From Phycisphaerales bacterium (GTDB taxonomy: Bacteria; Planctomycetota; Phycisphaerae; Phycisphaerales; SM1A02), in the NCBI GenBank assembly GCA_022446905.1, contig JAKVBT010000010.1:1-64000 (forward strand): a stretch of DNA of 64,000 nucleotides, read 5' to 3'. How positions within the stretch are numbered: position 1 is the first letter of the stretch; the number at the start of each line of letters is the position of its first letter. The position numbers and the translations under genes were made by a program. Shown here piece after piece: positions 8,630-17,658 of this stretch. The notes beneath the pieces are model-generated. The model searched no databases, had not been told where the DNA came from, and worked only from the letters and a program-made list of their open reading frames with translations.

Positions 8630-10309
8630 TCAGTCGAGCCTGCGACCGTCACTGAATCTGCACTCCACGTGTCCGTTCTGCGGTACTAGATGGCTGGTGC
8701 GGATTCCATCAGGCCATCTGACCACAAGCGCATCGTTTGGCTTGAGTGGTGTGGCAAACTGAATCTCTGCTGCTGAACATCCCTGAAAGTCACTAGTGGG
8801 GAGCATCCATCGATGCTGGAGGCCTTGAGGCCCAGAAAGCGTGATATGCGCGCCCAGGCCACGTGGGTTCATGCTGTCAATTCGATCGTCATAGAGTGAG
8901 ACTAATAGACACTTGTCTTGAGCAACATTGTTCTCGACAATCTGAATCGCCCCCCAACGTGGTGCAACGACGAAATCCAGATCACCATCGTCATCAAGAT
9001 CTCCAAATGCCGCTGCGCGGTGCTCATTTGGCGTAGAAGCCCAACTTCGATTCTGTGTTTTTTGCGGCGTGAAGCGATGCTGTTCACGACTCATGATCAA
9101 TGGAACTTGCTTCCATGTGCTGTTCATGGAATCGACAGTGGCATTTGGGTAGACATGGCCGTTGAGTATGATCAGGTCTTCGTCTCCATCGGCATCAAAG
9201 TCGATGAACCGTGATGTCCAGCCAAGACTGGTTCGGCTTGGCGCCCCAATGGCCATGGCGTTGGTTCGATCAGCAAAGAAGCCAGATTCACTGATCAGCA
9301 GTGTGTTTGTATCACTTGAGAAATTGGATGTGAATACATCTGGAGTGCCGTTGCCATCAACATCGCCAATCGCCATGCCCATGGTGGCTTGCGCAGCACC
9401 AGACATATTGGTGGCAAAGCCTCGCTCGTGTCCGACATCACGTACCTGAAGCGGCACAATGGACTCTATGACGAGCAATTGGTTGGACATGCCGTCATTG
9501 CCCACCAGAATCTCCGGCTGGCCATCACGTTCGAGGTCAATAATGATGGCATTGAGACCGTAAGACGCCGTTATGTCGTTCAGTCCTGAACTACTGGAGA
9601 CGTCCTCAAATGTTCCATCGCCTTGGTTGAGCAGCAGTCGATCTGATTGGGCAGGCAGCCCAGTAGGGCCAGCGATTACATCTTCTCCGCGGAAGGGAGT
9701 TGGGGGCACTGGGGGGGCATCAAAATTCCATGCAACGTAACGCGTTACATAGAGGTCCAGATCGCCATCGCCGTCGAGATCGCCCGGGGCAGCGCCAGTT
9801 GACCATCCATCAACATCGATGCCAGATTGAAGGGTAATGTCTGTAAAACGCCCGTCCCCTTCGTTGCGCAGAAGTCGATCTGCGCCAATACAGGTGATGT
9901 ACAGATCATCATCTCCGTCACCTTCCAAGTCGAAGGCAGTTGCGGAGGTTCCCCAGGCTCGAAGGTTGATGCCAGCGTGCTCTGTGCCATCACGAAATGA
10001 CACATTGCCTGTTTCGTTTTGTTGATTCAGATAGAGGCGCACCCCTGGGCCATGATGCGGTGATTCCAGCGTGGCGCCATCGATCACGAGCAAGTCGAGG
10101 TCATCATCTTCATCTGCGTGAAACAACGTGACGCCAGGGCCATTGACTTCAACGATTTGGGTAGGAATTGGTGCCCCACAGGTTGCATGATGTTGCAATC
10201 CATAGCGTTCCGTCACATCACGCAGTATCCAAGAGGGTGCTGGTTCCGATGGTGCTTGATCACAAGATGTGCACAAGCAGAGGCATATGATGGTTACAGT
10301 TCGTGTCAT
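8630..10309 (-). CDS. ASPIC/UnbV and FG-GAP (VCBS) repeat protein, CRTAC1-like
   Basis: The N-terminus has a short hydrophobic signal ending in L-C-T-S-C, which resembles a lipobox. The body holds repeated calcium-binding FG-GAP/VCBS units of the type D-L-D-G-D-G-D-L-D-L-Y (for example around 9720-9800 and 9890-9940), forming a seven-bladed beta-propeller. The C-terminal about 90 residues, with G-L-G-A-H-I-T-L and V-V-R-W-P-D-G, are an ASPIC/UnbV domain. The ATG overlaps the stop of the upstream TPR gene by 4 bases. TPR plus ASPIC/UnbV pairs are common in Planctomycetes; the role is unknown, probably extracellular. Confidence 0.85.
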   Translation of the reverse strand: MTRTVTIICLCLCTSCDQAPSEPAPSWILRDVTERYGLQHHATCGAPIPTQIVEVNGPGVTLFHADEDDDLDLLVIDGATLESPHHGPGVRLYLNQQNETGNVSFRDGTEHAGINLRAWGTSATAFDLEGDGDDDLYITCIGADRLLRNEGDGRFTDITLQSGIDVDGWSTGAAPGDLDGDGDLDLYVTRYVAWNFDAPPVPPTPFRGEDVIAGPTGLPAQSDRLLLNQGDGTFEDVSSSSGLNDITASYGLNAIIIDLERDGQPEILVGNDGMSNQLLVIESIVPLQVRDVGHERGFATNMSGAAQATMGMAIGDVDGNGTPDVFTSNFSSDTNTLLISESGFFADRTNAMAIGAPSRTSLGWTSRFIDFDADGDEDLIILNGHVYPNATVDSMNSTWKQVPLIMSREQHRFTPQKTQNRSWASTPNEHRAAAFGDLDDDGDLDFVVAPRWGAIQIVENNVAQDKCLLVSLYDDRIDSMNPRGLGAHITLSGPQGLQHRWMLPTSDFQGCSAAEIQFATPLKPNDALVVRWPDGIRTSHLVPQNGHVECRFSDGRRLD

Positions 10310-11133
10310 CGTGGTCGCACCCGTTGTGCATCTAGCCGTGATCGTGTTTGGAACCCAATCATTTCCGCAGCGTCGGCTTCATCCATGCGATTGAGCCGAC
10401 GCAGGATCCTCGCCAAGTTGAAATAGGCTTCGTACAGGTCTGGATCAAGTGTGACTGCTTCCTGGAGCAAGGCAGCGGCCTCATTGAGTGGACCTCCTTG
10501 AGCTTGCACGACCTCAGCGCGCCGCGCCAGTGCTTTGCCAACACCATCTTGTCGTTCAGGAAGATGGCGTTGGAGTTCAATGGCACGGATAAAGTGGAGG
10601 TCGGCTGTCTGAAGGTCACCACGTTCAAGCGCAATAACGCCAAGGGCGAAGTGAGAATCCCCTTCTTGCGGTTGCATCTGGAGATGTTGGTGAAATGCTT
10701 GCTCGCTCCCGTGGGCATTGCCGGTGTGGTATCTGGCCCATCCGAGAAAGTGCATGGCGGGGGGGTAGGCCGGGGATGCCAGAGCAGCTTGCTCAAACCA
10801 CTTCTCAGCGAGGCCATACCGCCGCTCCCAGTGGTGTGAGAGCCCCATGAGAAAGAGGGCTCTGCTGTCCTCTTCTCCAGCGTCAATGGCTTGGCGTAGG
10901 CGGATTCGGGCAGGCCCAGGCTGGCCAGAGCGGATGAGCTCAAAGTGAGCCTGCCAGGGCTGCTCCAGAGGTGGGGTGGGTACTGTCTCGTCGGCTGTGC
11001 GGTGGCAGGCCCCAAGCAGGGTCAGGAAGCCCACAGCCATCACCAAAAATGCCTTCCAGCGGCCAATTTGTCGTGATAGAGTGGGTTCGGGTGGGGCGAG
11101 CCCGTCTGAATGGACGAGGGAGTAGGCCAGCAT
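10306..11133 (-). CDS. TPR-repeat lipoprotein
   Basis: A hydrophobic stretch ending in L-L-G-A-C (Cys about residue 45 from the ATG at 11133) looks like a lipobox. At least four TPR-like helical pairs follow, for example A-L-F-L-M-G-L-S-H-H-W-E and H-F-A-L-G-V-I-A-L-E-R-G-D. The frame is open to 11238, but starts upstream would run deep into the divergent cytochrome gene. The ATG at 11131-11133 overlaps that gene's ATG (11132-11134) head to head. A start closer to the lipobox is possible but would need a TTG or GTG. It overlaps the ASPIC/UnbV gene by ATGA, so the two form an operon. Confidence 0.75.
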   Translation of the reverse strand: MLAYSLVHSDGLAPPEPTLSRQIGRWKAFLVMAVGFLTLLGACHRTADETVPTPPLEQPWQAHFELIRSGQPGPARIRLRQAIDAGEEDSRALFLMGLSHHWERRYGLAEKWFEQAALASPAYPPAMHFLGWARYHTGNAHGSEQAFHQHLQMQPQEGDSHFALGVIALERGDLQTADLHFIRAIELQRHLPERQDGVGKALARRAEVVQAQGGPLNEAAALLQEAVTLDPDLYEAYFNLARILRRLNRMDEADAAEMIGFQTRSRLDAQRVRPR

Positions 11134-12796
11134 GGCGCATATCAGGATAGCCCTGCTCGTTGTCGGCTTGTCGGCATCCTCTGCCAGTATCGCCATGGGA
11201 CAGTCGCTCCAGCCACGCATGGGCGATCCACTGGCCAATCTGACGCCAGGCCAGTGGGATGCCTTCCTCCTTGGAAGTGATGCCTACCAACGCAATATCT
11301 CTGTGGAAGAGGGGCTCGGGCCGGTCTTCAATCAGAGTTCCTGCGCCTCCTGTCACAACAACCCAGTGGGCGGTGCAGGGGCTCAGCAGGTCACTCGATT
11401 TGGTCTTCTTGACAAGAAGGGCGGCTTCGATCCACTAGCCCACTTGGGTGGGTCGCTATTCAATGCAAATGCGATTGATGACTCCTGCATGGACGAGATT
11501 CCAGCGATGGCCAACGTAACCAGTTTGCGAGTTACGCCTGGAGCTTTGGGCTACGGTCTGATTGAGGCGATCCCAGATGCGCAGATTGTCGCGATCTCCG
11601 ACGGGCAGGCCCCCTCAGTGCGTGGAGAGGTGCGCTGGGTTGAGCCATTGGAGTCACCAGGAACAAGCATCGTTGGCCGCTTTGGCTGGAAAGCACAAAT
11701 TGGAACGATTCTGAGCTTCAGCGCAGATGCAGCAAATCAGGAACTCGGATTTACAACTCGCCTGCTTCCCGATGACAATCCTCCGCGAGGGGATGAAAGC
11801 CTCCTGCTCCAGTGCGATGAAGTTCCCGACCCCGAGGATGTCCCGGATTCTCTTGGGGAGGAATATCTCGATCGCGTCACGATTTTCCAACGGCTTCTGG
11901 CTGCGCCTCCACAGACGCCAATGTCGGGCATGGCTGGAGAAGCCATATTCAACAATATTGGTTGTGCTGTGTGTCATGCGGGTCCCTACATCACCGATGA
12001 TCGACCAGAACTTGAAGAAGTACTCCGTAGTCAAGAGATCAAGCCCTACAGCGACTTCTTGCTCCATGACATGGGGCAGGCTGCCGATGGCATTGGTGAT
12101 GGGCCAGCCGGAGTCCGACAGTTACGCACGCCACCGCTATGGGGCGTTCGGACTCGTAATCCGATGTGGCATGACGGCCGTGTACTTGGCGGTACCTTTG
12201 AAGAACGGATTCGCGAAGTCATCGATTTACATGGTGCTGCTCTCAGCCAGGGGCAAGCCTCATCCCAGGCATTCGATGCACTGAGCAGCCTCGAACAGAG
12301 CCAGTTGGTCAACTTTCTCAATGCCCTCGGTCGCGCGGAGTTTGATACGACCGGGGATGGTCAGGTTGAAATTGACGATTTTTATAGTCCGCTACACGGG
12401 TGCCTTCCATGTCTGGGAAACGGCGTCACGGCAGACGATCCCTGTGCAGTACACGATGTGGATCGTGATGGCAATGTTGATCTCGATGATGTGGCCCTGT
12501 TTGCCTTAGCATTTGATGGCGGCTGGCTTGATTGCGATGAAGATGGTGTCGGCGATTTTGTCCAGATTGCGGCCAATGCCTCGCTCGACCAAGATCAAGA
12601 TGGGGTTCTGGATCTGTGTGTGACTTGCCCGGAGGATGTCGACGGATCGGGTGATGTGGGGACAGATGATATTCTGGCCGTGATTGGTCAATGGGGACCA
12701 TGTGCCCAAGGCTGTCCTGAGGACATCAATGGGGACTCCGTGGTCGGTGTGGATGATTTGTTGGCCGTAGTGGGAGCGTGGGGTCAGTGCGAGTGA
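11132..12796 (+). CDS. Di-haem oxidoreductase family protein (DUF1111) with dockerin-like C-terminus
   Basis: After a signal peptide come two haem c sites, C-A-S-C-H (about residue 73) and C-A-V-C-H (about residue 282), and the family motif W-H-D-G-R near residue 347. Together these define the DUF1111 di-haem family related to cytochrome c peroxidase/MauG. From about residue 410 on there are several D-x-D-x-D-G calcium-binding units. The protein ends with two copies of a dockerin-like repeat, E-D-V-D-G-S-G-D-V-G-T-D-D and E-D-I-N-G-D-S-V-V-G-V-D-D, each closing on W-G-x-C. It should act in the periplasm or at the cell surface. A GAGGGAG lies about 12 bases before the ATG. Confidence 0.85.
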   Translation: MAHIRIALLVVGLSASSASIAMGQSLQPRMGDPLANLTPGQWDAFLLGSDAYQRNISVEEGLGPVFNQSSCASCHNNPVGGAGAQQVTRFGLLDKKGGFDPLAHLGGSLFNANAIDDSCMDEIPAMANVTSLRVTPGALGYGLIEAIPDAQIVAISDGQAPSVRGEVRWVEPLESPGTSIVGRFGWKAQIGTILSFSADAANQELGFTTRLLPDDNPPRGDESLLLQCDEVPDPEDVPDSLGEEYLDRVTIFQRLLAAPPQTPMSGMAGEAIFNNIGCAVCHAGPYITDDRPELEEVLRSQEIKPYSDFLLHDMGQAADGIGDGPAGVRQLRTPPLWGVRTRNPMWHDGRVLGGTFEERIREVIDLHGAALSQGQASSQAFDALSSLEQSQLVNFLNALGRAEFDTTGDGQVEIDDFYSPLHGCLPCLGNGVTADDPCAVHDVDRDGNVDLDDVALFALAFDGGWLDCDEDGVGDFVQIAANASLDQDQDGVLDLCVTCPEDVDGSGDVGTDDILAVIGQWGPCAQGCPEDINGDSVVGVDDLLAVVGAWGQCE

Positions 12797-12818
12797 ACGC
12801 TCGATGACGAGGAACAAC

Positions 12819-15203
12819 ATGCGACAGAAACTCTTGATGGCAGCTTTGGTAGGCACCCTCCCCGGATCCATGACCTTCGGTCAGGGGTGGGTGGACTTTG
12901 ATGATGAGACTGGCGTTCGTTTGCAATCAGATGCGGATGTCGGGGTGTCTGATTCACAGGAGAAAGACTACGCCGTTGGTGATCTTGACCGCGACGGGGA
13001 TGACGATTTGATCTGTGTGCGCAAGGAACCGTTCACATCGACCGGGCGAGACATCAACATCCTGTTTATGAACGAGAACGGAGTGCTCGTGGATCGCACC
13101 GAGTCTTATGCCCGACAGTCTGATGTGTCTGGGGATCAGGGATTTCTCACCCCAACCAATGACCGTGATGTAGCCATTGTTGATGTCAATGGCGATGACT
13201 GGCCAGATGTCGTGACCGCCACAACCTTGACCGACAATGACGCAAAACATCTTTCACATCCTCGTGTGTACATCAATCTAGGTGAGGTTGACGGCCTCTG
13301 GCAGGGACTCCGATATGAAGATGCTCGCATCCCACAGATGCACCCAACTGCAGGTCCCAGGTTTTGTTCAGTAGCCGCCGGCGATATTGATGGTGACGGG
13401 GATATGGATCTGTACTTCGGTGATTACGACAGTGGAACCACCCAGATCTATGACTACAACAACAAACTCCTGATCAATGATGGCAATGGATACTTCGCGG
13501 ATGAATCCGATTTGCGATTGACTGAAGAAATGCGGCTTTCCGCATTCGGTGCAGCCAGTGTGATGGCAGATATGAATGCCGATGGCGCTTTGGATATTGT
13601 CAAACAGACTTCGCTCAATCCACCACAGCACATAGCGGTGACATATAACAATCCGAACCAAGAGGGTGTATTCAACGGCTATCAAATTGTGGATGAGTTG
13701 GCGCCGTATTTTGTCTCCGTTGGCGACCTCAATGGTGACGGTCGTTTGGATATGGTGGTCACTGACGATGGCGTGGATACTTACTACCTGAACCAAGGCA
13801 ATGGTGGAAATGGGCAGGCCCAGTTTGCACAGCGCGCATTTAGTTCAGTGACCAACGGATTTGGTGGCGATTCGTATCTGCCTGATTTGAACAATGACGG
13901 TCATCTCGATGTCATCATTACGGATGTGGATGTCGATATCGCTGGCTGCTCACGTGTTACCCACATCTTCCGGAATCGTGGCGAATCACCTGAGGTGACC
14001 TTTGAGCGCGAAGCCACTGGTATTTCTGATGCCATGCTGACTGGTGTCCACGATACAGCGATTATCGATATCAATGGGGATGGGTGGTTGGACATGGTGA
14101 TGGGGCGATGCGATACCACCGAAGTGTGGATCAATCAGCCTCCGGTTGGATTGGTTTTTGCCTGGACCGGTGGTATACCGTCCTATCTCCCGCCGGGGAT
14201 GCCAATGACCGTTGGTTTTGAAGTGCAGTCAATTGGTGGCGTGCAGATCGAAGCTGAGAGTGGTCAATTGTGGTTCCGTGTTGCCGGTGGTGCTTGGGTT
14301 GAGGTATTGCTCTCTGACCTTGGAGGTAATTTCTACAGCGGTGAACTGCCAGCGGTGGACTGCGCTGAGTCATTGGAGTTCTATGCCAGCGCCCGCACAG
14401 ATGATGGAACCCAATACAACGATCCAGCTGTAGCCCCTGCTCAGGGATATGGCGCCGTTGGGGCAGACGGTGTTGAAACACTCGTACGCTTGGACTTTGA
14501 AGTGCCTGCTACAGGTTGGTCCGTTTGGAATGATGACTCACTCGAGACCGGGGGATGGGAGCAGGTAGATCCGATTGGGACGCTCTTTGGCACGACTCCA
14601 TCTCAGCCTGAGGATGATGCGACCAATGGTGCTGATGCGGTGCAGTGTTGGATCACGGAGAACGGTTCCGTTGGGGGAAGTGTGGGTGAAGCGGATGTTG
14701 ATGGCGGTCCAACGGTGCTCACTTCAAGCCTCATCGATCTTGAGGGAACCGATGGCGATGTCTCCTACGCACGCTGGTTCTTTGATAGTGAGAGTGAGGA
14801 CCAACTTTTCACTGAAATCAGCAATGACGATGGTGTGACCTGGGCCGCCGTTGAGACTACAGGTGGTACGAATAGTGCCTGGGAGATCACCACCTTCCGC
14901 ATCAGTGACTTTGTTGAACCCAGTGCGCAGATGAGGATTCGCTGGGTGGTAGAAGACGGATTCAGCCCATCAGTTGTGGAAGCTGGAATCGACAATTTGC
15001 AGGTTGATGTCCTGATCTGTGATGAAGAGGTGCCGTGTCTTGGTGACGCTACTGGGGATGGGCAGGTCAGTGTGGACGATGTCCTTCTCGTGCTTGGTGA
15101 ATTTGGTCAAGCAACGGATGGTGCTGCAGACATTGATGGTGATGGTGTCGTCACCGTGAATGATTTATTGGCCATCATTGCTGCGTGGGGGCCGTGTCCC
15201 TGA
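12819..15203 (+). CDS. FG-GAP/VCBS repeat secreted protein with dockerin-like C-terminus
   Basis: The start at 12819 is chosen over 12804 because GAGG lies 6 bases before it and the signal peptide (K-L-L-M-A-A-L-V-G-T-L-P-G-S) then begins normally. The first about 450 residues are FG-GAP/VCBS propeller units such as G-D-L-D-R-D-G-D-D-D-L and G-D-I-D-G-D-G-D-M-D-L-Y. A beta-rich region follows. The last 60 residues are a dockerin-like pair (G-D-A-T-G-D-G-Q-V-S-V-D-D and A-D-I-D-G-D-G-V-V-T-V-N-D) ending W-G-P-C-P. It follows the DUF1111 gene by 22 bases and shares its tail type. Extracellular; function unknown. Confidence 0.85.
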   Translation: MRQKLLMAALVGTLPGSMTFGQGWVDFDDETGVRLQSDADVGVSDSQEKDYAVGDLDRDGDDDLICVRKEPFTSTGRDINILFMNENGVLVDRTESYARQSDVSGDQGFLTPTNDRDVAIVDVNGDDWPDVVTATTLTDNDAKHLSHPRVYINLGEVDGLWQGLRYEDARIPQMHPTAGPRFCSVAAGDIDGDGDMDLYFGDYDSGTTQIYDYNNKLLINDGNGYFADESDLRLTEEMRLSAFGAASVMADMNADGALDIVKQTSLNPPQHIAVTYNNPNQEGVFNGYQIVDELAPYFVSVGDLNGDGRLDMVVTDDGVDTYYLNQGNGGNGQAQFAQRAFSSVTNGFGGDSYLPDLNNDGHLDVIITDVDVDIAGCSRVTHIFRNRGESPEVTFEREATGISDAMLTGVHDTAIIDINGDGWLDMVMGRCDTTEVWINQPPVGLVFAWTGGIPSYLPPGMPMTVGFEVQSIGGVQIEAESGQLWFRVAGGAWVEVLLSDLGGNFYSGELPAVDCAESLEFYASARTDDGTQYNDPAVAPAQGYGAVGADGVETLVRLDFEVPATGWSVWNDDSLETGGWEQVDPIGTLFGTTPSQPEDDATNGADAVQCWITENGSVGGSVGEADVDGGPTVLTSSLIDLEGTDGDVSYARWFFDSESEDQLFTEISNDDGVTWAAVETTGGTNSAWEITTFRISDFVEPSAQMRIRWVVEDGFSPSVVEAGIDNLQVDVLICDEEVPCLGDATGDGQVSVDDVLLVLGEFGQATDGAADIDGDGVVTVNDLLAIIAAWGPCP

Positions 15204-15948
15204 TCCTGCCTGAATCGCGTTGGTCTGCGGGCCGAAACCAGATGTTGCGAAAGCGGACAGGCTCGGCCGTCGAGGCGTGATCTTGTAAGAGCAGTGGTTG
15301 GGGTGATGATCCCTCGTCCTCACTGGCGCCAGTCTGAGTTGTCATCGCAACATCATCGTGTATGAGCACGCCATTCCAGTAGACAGTCAATCGTGCATCG
15401 GTCTTTTTGATTCCATTTGTCCAAATGGGCGCCGTGTAGTGGATGTCATAGGATTGCCAAGTGCCTGGTTGGTTTGAAGCATTGACGTCCGGTGCGCGAT
15501 ATGCGTAGATCGATCCTGCCTCATCATCAGGTAAGGGCCCGAGATAATCTGGTCCTGGTGAGTTGAGGATCTGCAACTCGTATCGAGAAGCAATCTTGAC
15601 GCCGCTATTACCGTTGCGCTGTCTCCATCGAGATCCGCCAGGAGGGCTGAGCCATTCCACGTGATAGTGACCACTCCCAAGTGGGTGTGCAGACACAAGG
15701 TCGCCAGTTCCAGCCGCGACGATCAAATCCTCGCCTTGGACCTTCCAGCGGCACGGCCCCCCGCGCGCCATGACCAGTTGACTGGTATCTGTTCCATCCC
15801 AGAGCGTCATGACCTCTGGTAGCAGCGCAGTTGTGGTGGGTTCAGCGAGGGCGGGGGGCATGTGGTGAGTACTGCCGCTCTCATTGGAAGGGGCGCACCC
15901 AGTCATCATGATGCCGCAAAGCCCAGCTCTGGTCAGCGTCCACTTCAT
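15175..15948 (-). CDS. DUF1080 (3-keto-disaccharide hydrolase-like) lipoprotein
   Basis: The N-terminus M-K-W-T-L-T-R-A-G-L-C-G-I-M-M-T-G-C gives a lipoprotein signal with Cys at 18. The body has the DUF1080 pattern: L-W-D-G-T-D near the start, N-S-G-V-K-I, Y-E-L-Q-I-L-N-S, W-Q-S-Y-D-I-H-Y and V-Y-W-N-G-V-L-I-H. The fold is a concanavalin-like jelly roll. DUF1080 proteins are very common in Planctomycetes and some cleave 3-keto-glycosides. The ATG overlaps the stop of the upstream oxidase by ATGA. The 3' end overlaps the convergent FG-GAP gene by 29 bases. Confidence 0.85.
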   Translation of the reverse strand: MKWTLTRAGLCGIMMTGCAPSNESGSTHHMPPALAEPTTTALLPEVMTLWDGTDTSQLVMARGGPCRWKVQGEDLIVAAGTGDLVSAHPLGSGHYHVEWLSPPGGSRWRQRNGNSGVKIASRYELQILNSPGPDYLGPLPDDEAGSIYAYRAPDVNASNQPGTWQSYDIHYTAPIWTNGIKKTDARLTVYWNGVLIHDDVAMTTQTGASEDEGSSPQPLLLQDHASTAEPVRFRNIWFRPADQRDSGRIRDTAPTQQ

Positions 15949-17087
15949 CTAGAGTTTTCCAGCAACGATAAAAAGTTGATGTCGTATCGACACGAACCAT
16001 GCAATACAAGATCAGCTGCAATTTCGCCGAGCACAGGTTGAAACTTAAACCCATGCCCGCTCAGGCCAGAAATGATGACAACATTGGAGGCGGATGGATG
16101 TTGGCCGATGCGAAAGTGACCATCCTCTGAGTTGGCATACATGCAGGTATGCACCGCCGTTACGGGTCCTGCGGCGTCGGGAAGCAGGCGTTCCAGATGT
16201 GGTGCCACGTCATTTTCATCACCAAGCCGTACTTGCTTGGCCTCTTCATCATCAGGATCAACTGTAGGGCCTGGCCAGTGGCGAGCAGCTTTGAATCCTA
16301 GTGGGCCAGGGAGTTCAGGAATTCTCGGAAAGCCGTAAAGCAGCGATTGGTCACCAAGTTCAATCGCCCAGAGTGGTAGTTTGGGAGCATCGACGGTTGC
16401 ATGGGCTGCAGTCTGAAACCACGCGAGCACCTGTCGTGAAGGACGGATATGTACCCGAGGCAACTGGGCTAGCGTATTGGTCCAGGCGCCTGCGCACAGG
16501 ACCAGAGCATCAACATGTAGGGTGCCTTGATTGGTGTCAATCCGAACACTGTCTGGCTTAGCAGACCAGTGGTGGACCTGAACGCCACAGCGAAGATCAG
16601 CGCCAGCGCCGCGCGCTATAGCGGCATAGGCATCAATCGCTCGCTCAGGAATCATGATGCCTGCCAGCGGTTCAAAAAGTCCGAGCATGTCTGATGGCAG
16701 ACGAAAAATTGGCCATCGGCGTTGTACTTCCTGTGCTGTCAGTGGTTCGTGCTCGACCCCATGTAGTTTGGCCGCTTCGATCGAACGTGGAACTAAATCT
16801 GCGTCCGGTGTAGACAGATAGAGTCCGCCACTTGGGTAGAAGATTGGGTCAGTGACCTGTTCATTCAAAGCCATCCACTTGTCACGGGCTGCCAGGAGCA
16901 TCGGTACATAGTTTGGATGTTCGTAATAGGCGACCCGGAATCCTCTTGATTGGTGGGCACTTCCGCCCCGAGTGTGTCCAATCTGATACTGCTCGAGTCC
17001 AATGACATTCGCGCCCTGCTGGGCTAACTCGGCGCAGGCGGAAATCCCGGCACAGCCAAGTCCGATGACGGCGATGCGTGGGGGCAT
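15945..17087 (-). CDS. FAD-dependent oxidase, monomeric sarcosine oxidase/N-methyltryptophan oxidase family
   Basis: The dinucleotide-binding motif V-I-G-L-G-C-A-G-I-S lies at residues 7-16. R-G-G-S-A-H-Q-S-R-G-F-R near residues 41-52 is typical of SoxA/SolA, where an Arg-Ser-rich loop contacts FAD. The C-terminal C-M-Y-A-N-S-E-D-G-H-F (about residue 315) includes the Cys that carries covalent FAD in the family, and G-L-S-G-H-G-F-K-F follows. At 380 residues it has the expected length. It likely oxidises an N-methyl or secondary amino acid to an imine with peroxide release. It is coupled to a DUF1080 lipoprotein gene by a 4-base overlap. Confidence 0.85.
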   Translation of the reverse strand: MPPRIAVIGLGCAGISACAELAQQGANVIGLEQYQIGHTRGGSAHQSRGFRVAYYEHPNYVPMLLAARDKWMALNEQVTDPIFYPSGGLYLSTPDADLVPRSIEAAKLHGVEHEPLTAQEVQRRWPIFRLPSDMLGLFEPLAGIMIPERAIDAYAAIARGAGADLRCGVQVHHWSAKPDSVRIDTNQGTLHVDALVLCAGAWTNTLAQLPRVHIRPSRQVLAWFQTAAHATVDAPKLPLWAIELGDQSLLYGFPRIPELPGPLGFKAARHWPGPTVDPDDEEAKQVRLGDENDVAPHLERLLPDAAGPVTAVHTCMYANSEDGHFRIGQHPSASNVVIISGLSGHGFKFQPVLGEIAADLVLHGSCRYDINFLSLLENSR

Positions 17088-17136
17088 GCGTCTAGGGTAC
17101 GACCTGCATTGTTCTCGTGGGGCGTACCATGCGTTT

Positions 17137-17658
17137 ATGTCCTTGGCCCGCCGTCTCTGTCTGCTGGTGCTCTATGGTTCCCTGGTGCTTCTGATCCCGT
17201 GGTCAGGATGCTGCTGTGTGGGTTGGCCCGCCCCAGAGATCAACGAAGGAACTCAGGGAGTGGCGATGTTCGATCTGGAGAGTCCCTATCTGGTGGTTCA
17301 GGTTGGTTGTACCGCGGCAGGTTTGTTCGCGGGTGTTCTGCTTCTCTCAGGTGTCGTCTTGCTCCACAAGGGGCAATTACGTAATGCGGCGGTTACAGAG
17401 GCAGCGCGCCGTGCAGGATGGTCACTGGTGGTTGGGTGGACTGCGGTGACGGTGCTCCTGACACTGGGTCTGCTGTGGAGACTTCTTGGAACCGCGATGG
17501 CAGAAGCCGTGCCTGTGGACTGGCCAGTGCTTGGGACGACGGCGATTTTCTTGATCTGGATTGGCCTCGTGCTCTTTTGTGGTGCGGTTCTTCGTCGAGA
17601 ACCACCGGCGACGCCTTGGGATGAGCCAAGGGGGTCGGCACGAAATCAGGCAGGCTGA
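17137..17658 (+). CDS. Small integral membrane protein, unknown function
   Basis: The product has 173 residues with about four hydrophobic segments: L-C-L-L-V-L-Y-G-S-L-V-L-L-I-P near the N-terminus, then about 49-73, 90-112 and 127-148. It contains an unusual G-C-C-C-V cluster just after the first segment. I chose the ATG at 17137 because upstream in-frame starts would overlap the divergent oxidase gene. No strong Shine-Dalgarno is seen, so the start is uncertain. The 3' end overlaps the convergent PhoX-like gene by 13 bases. No family recognised. Confidence 0.6.
   Translation: MSLARRLCLLVLYGSLVLLIPWSGCCCVGWPAPEINEGTQGVAMFDLESPYLVVQVGCTAAGLFAGVLLLSGVVLLHKGQLRNAAVTEAARRAGWSLVVGWTAVTVLLTLGLLWRLLGTAMAEAVPVDWPVLGTTAIFLIWIGLVLFCGAVLRREPPATPWDEPRGSARNQAG

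Noticed and set aside
12954-13796. D-G-D-G-type repeats of the FG-GAP gene as possible DNA repeats or a CRISPR-like array
   Set aside because: The repetition is at protein level only, with divergent codons and no constant spacer length.
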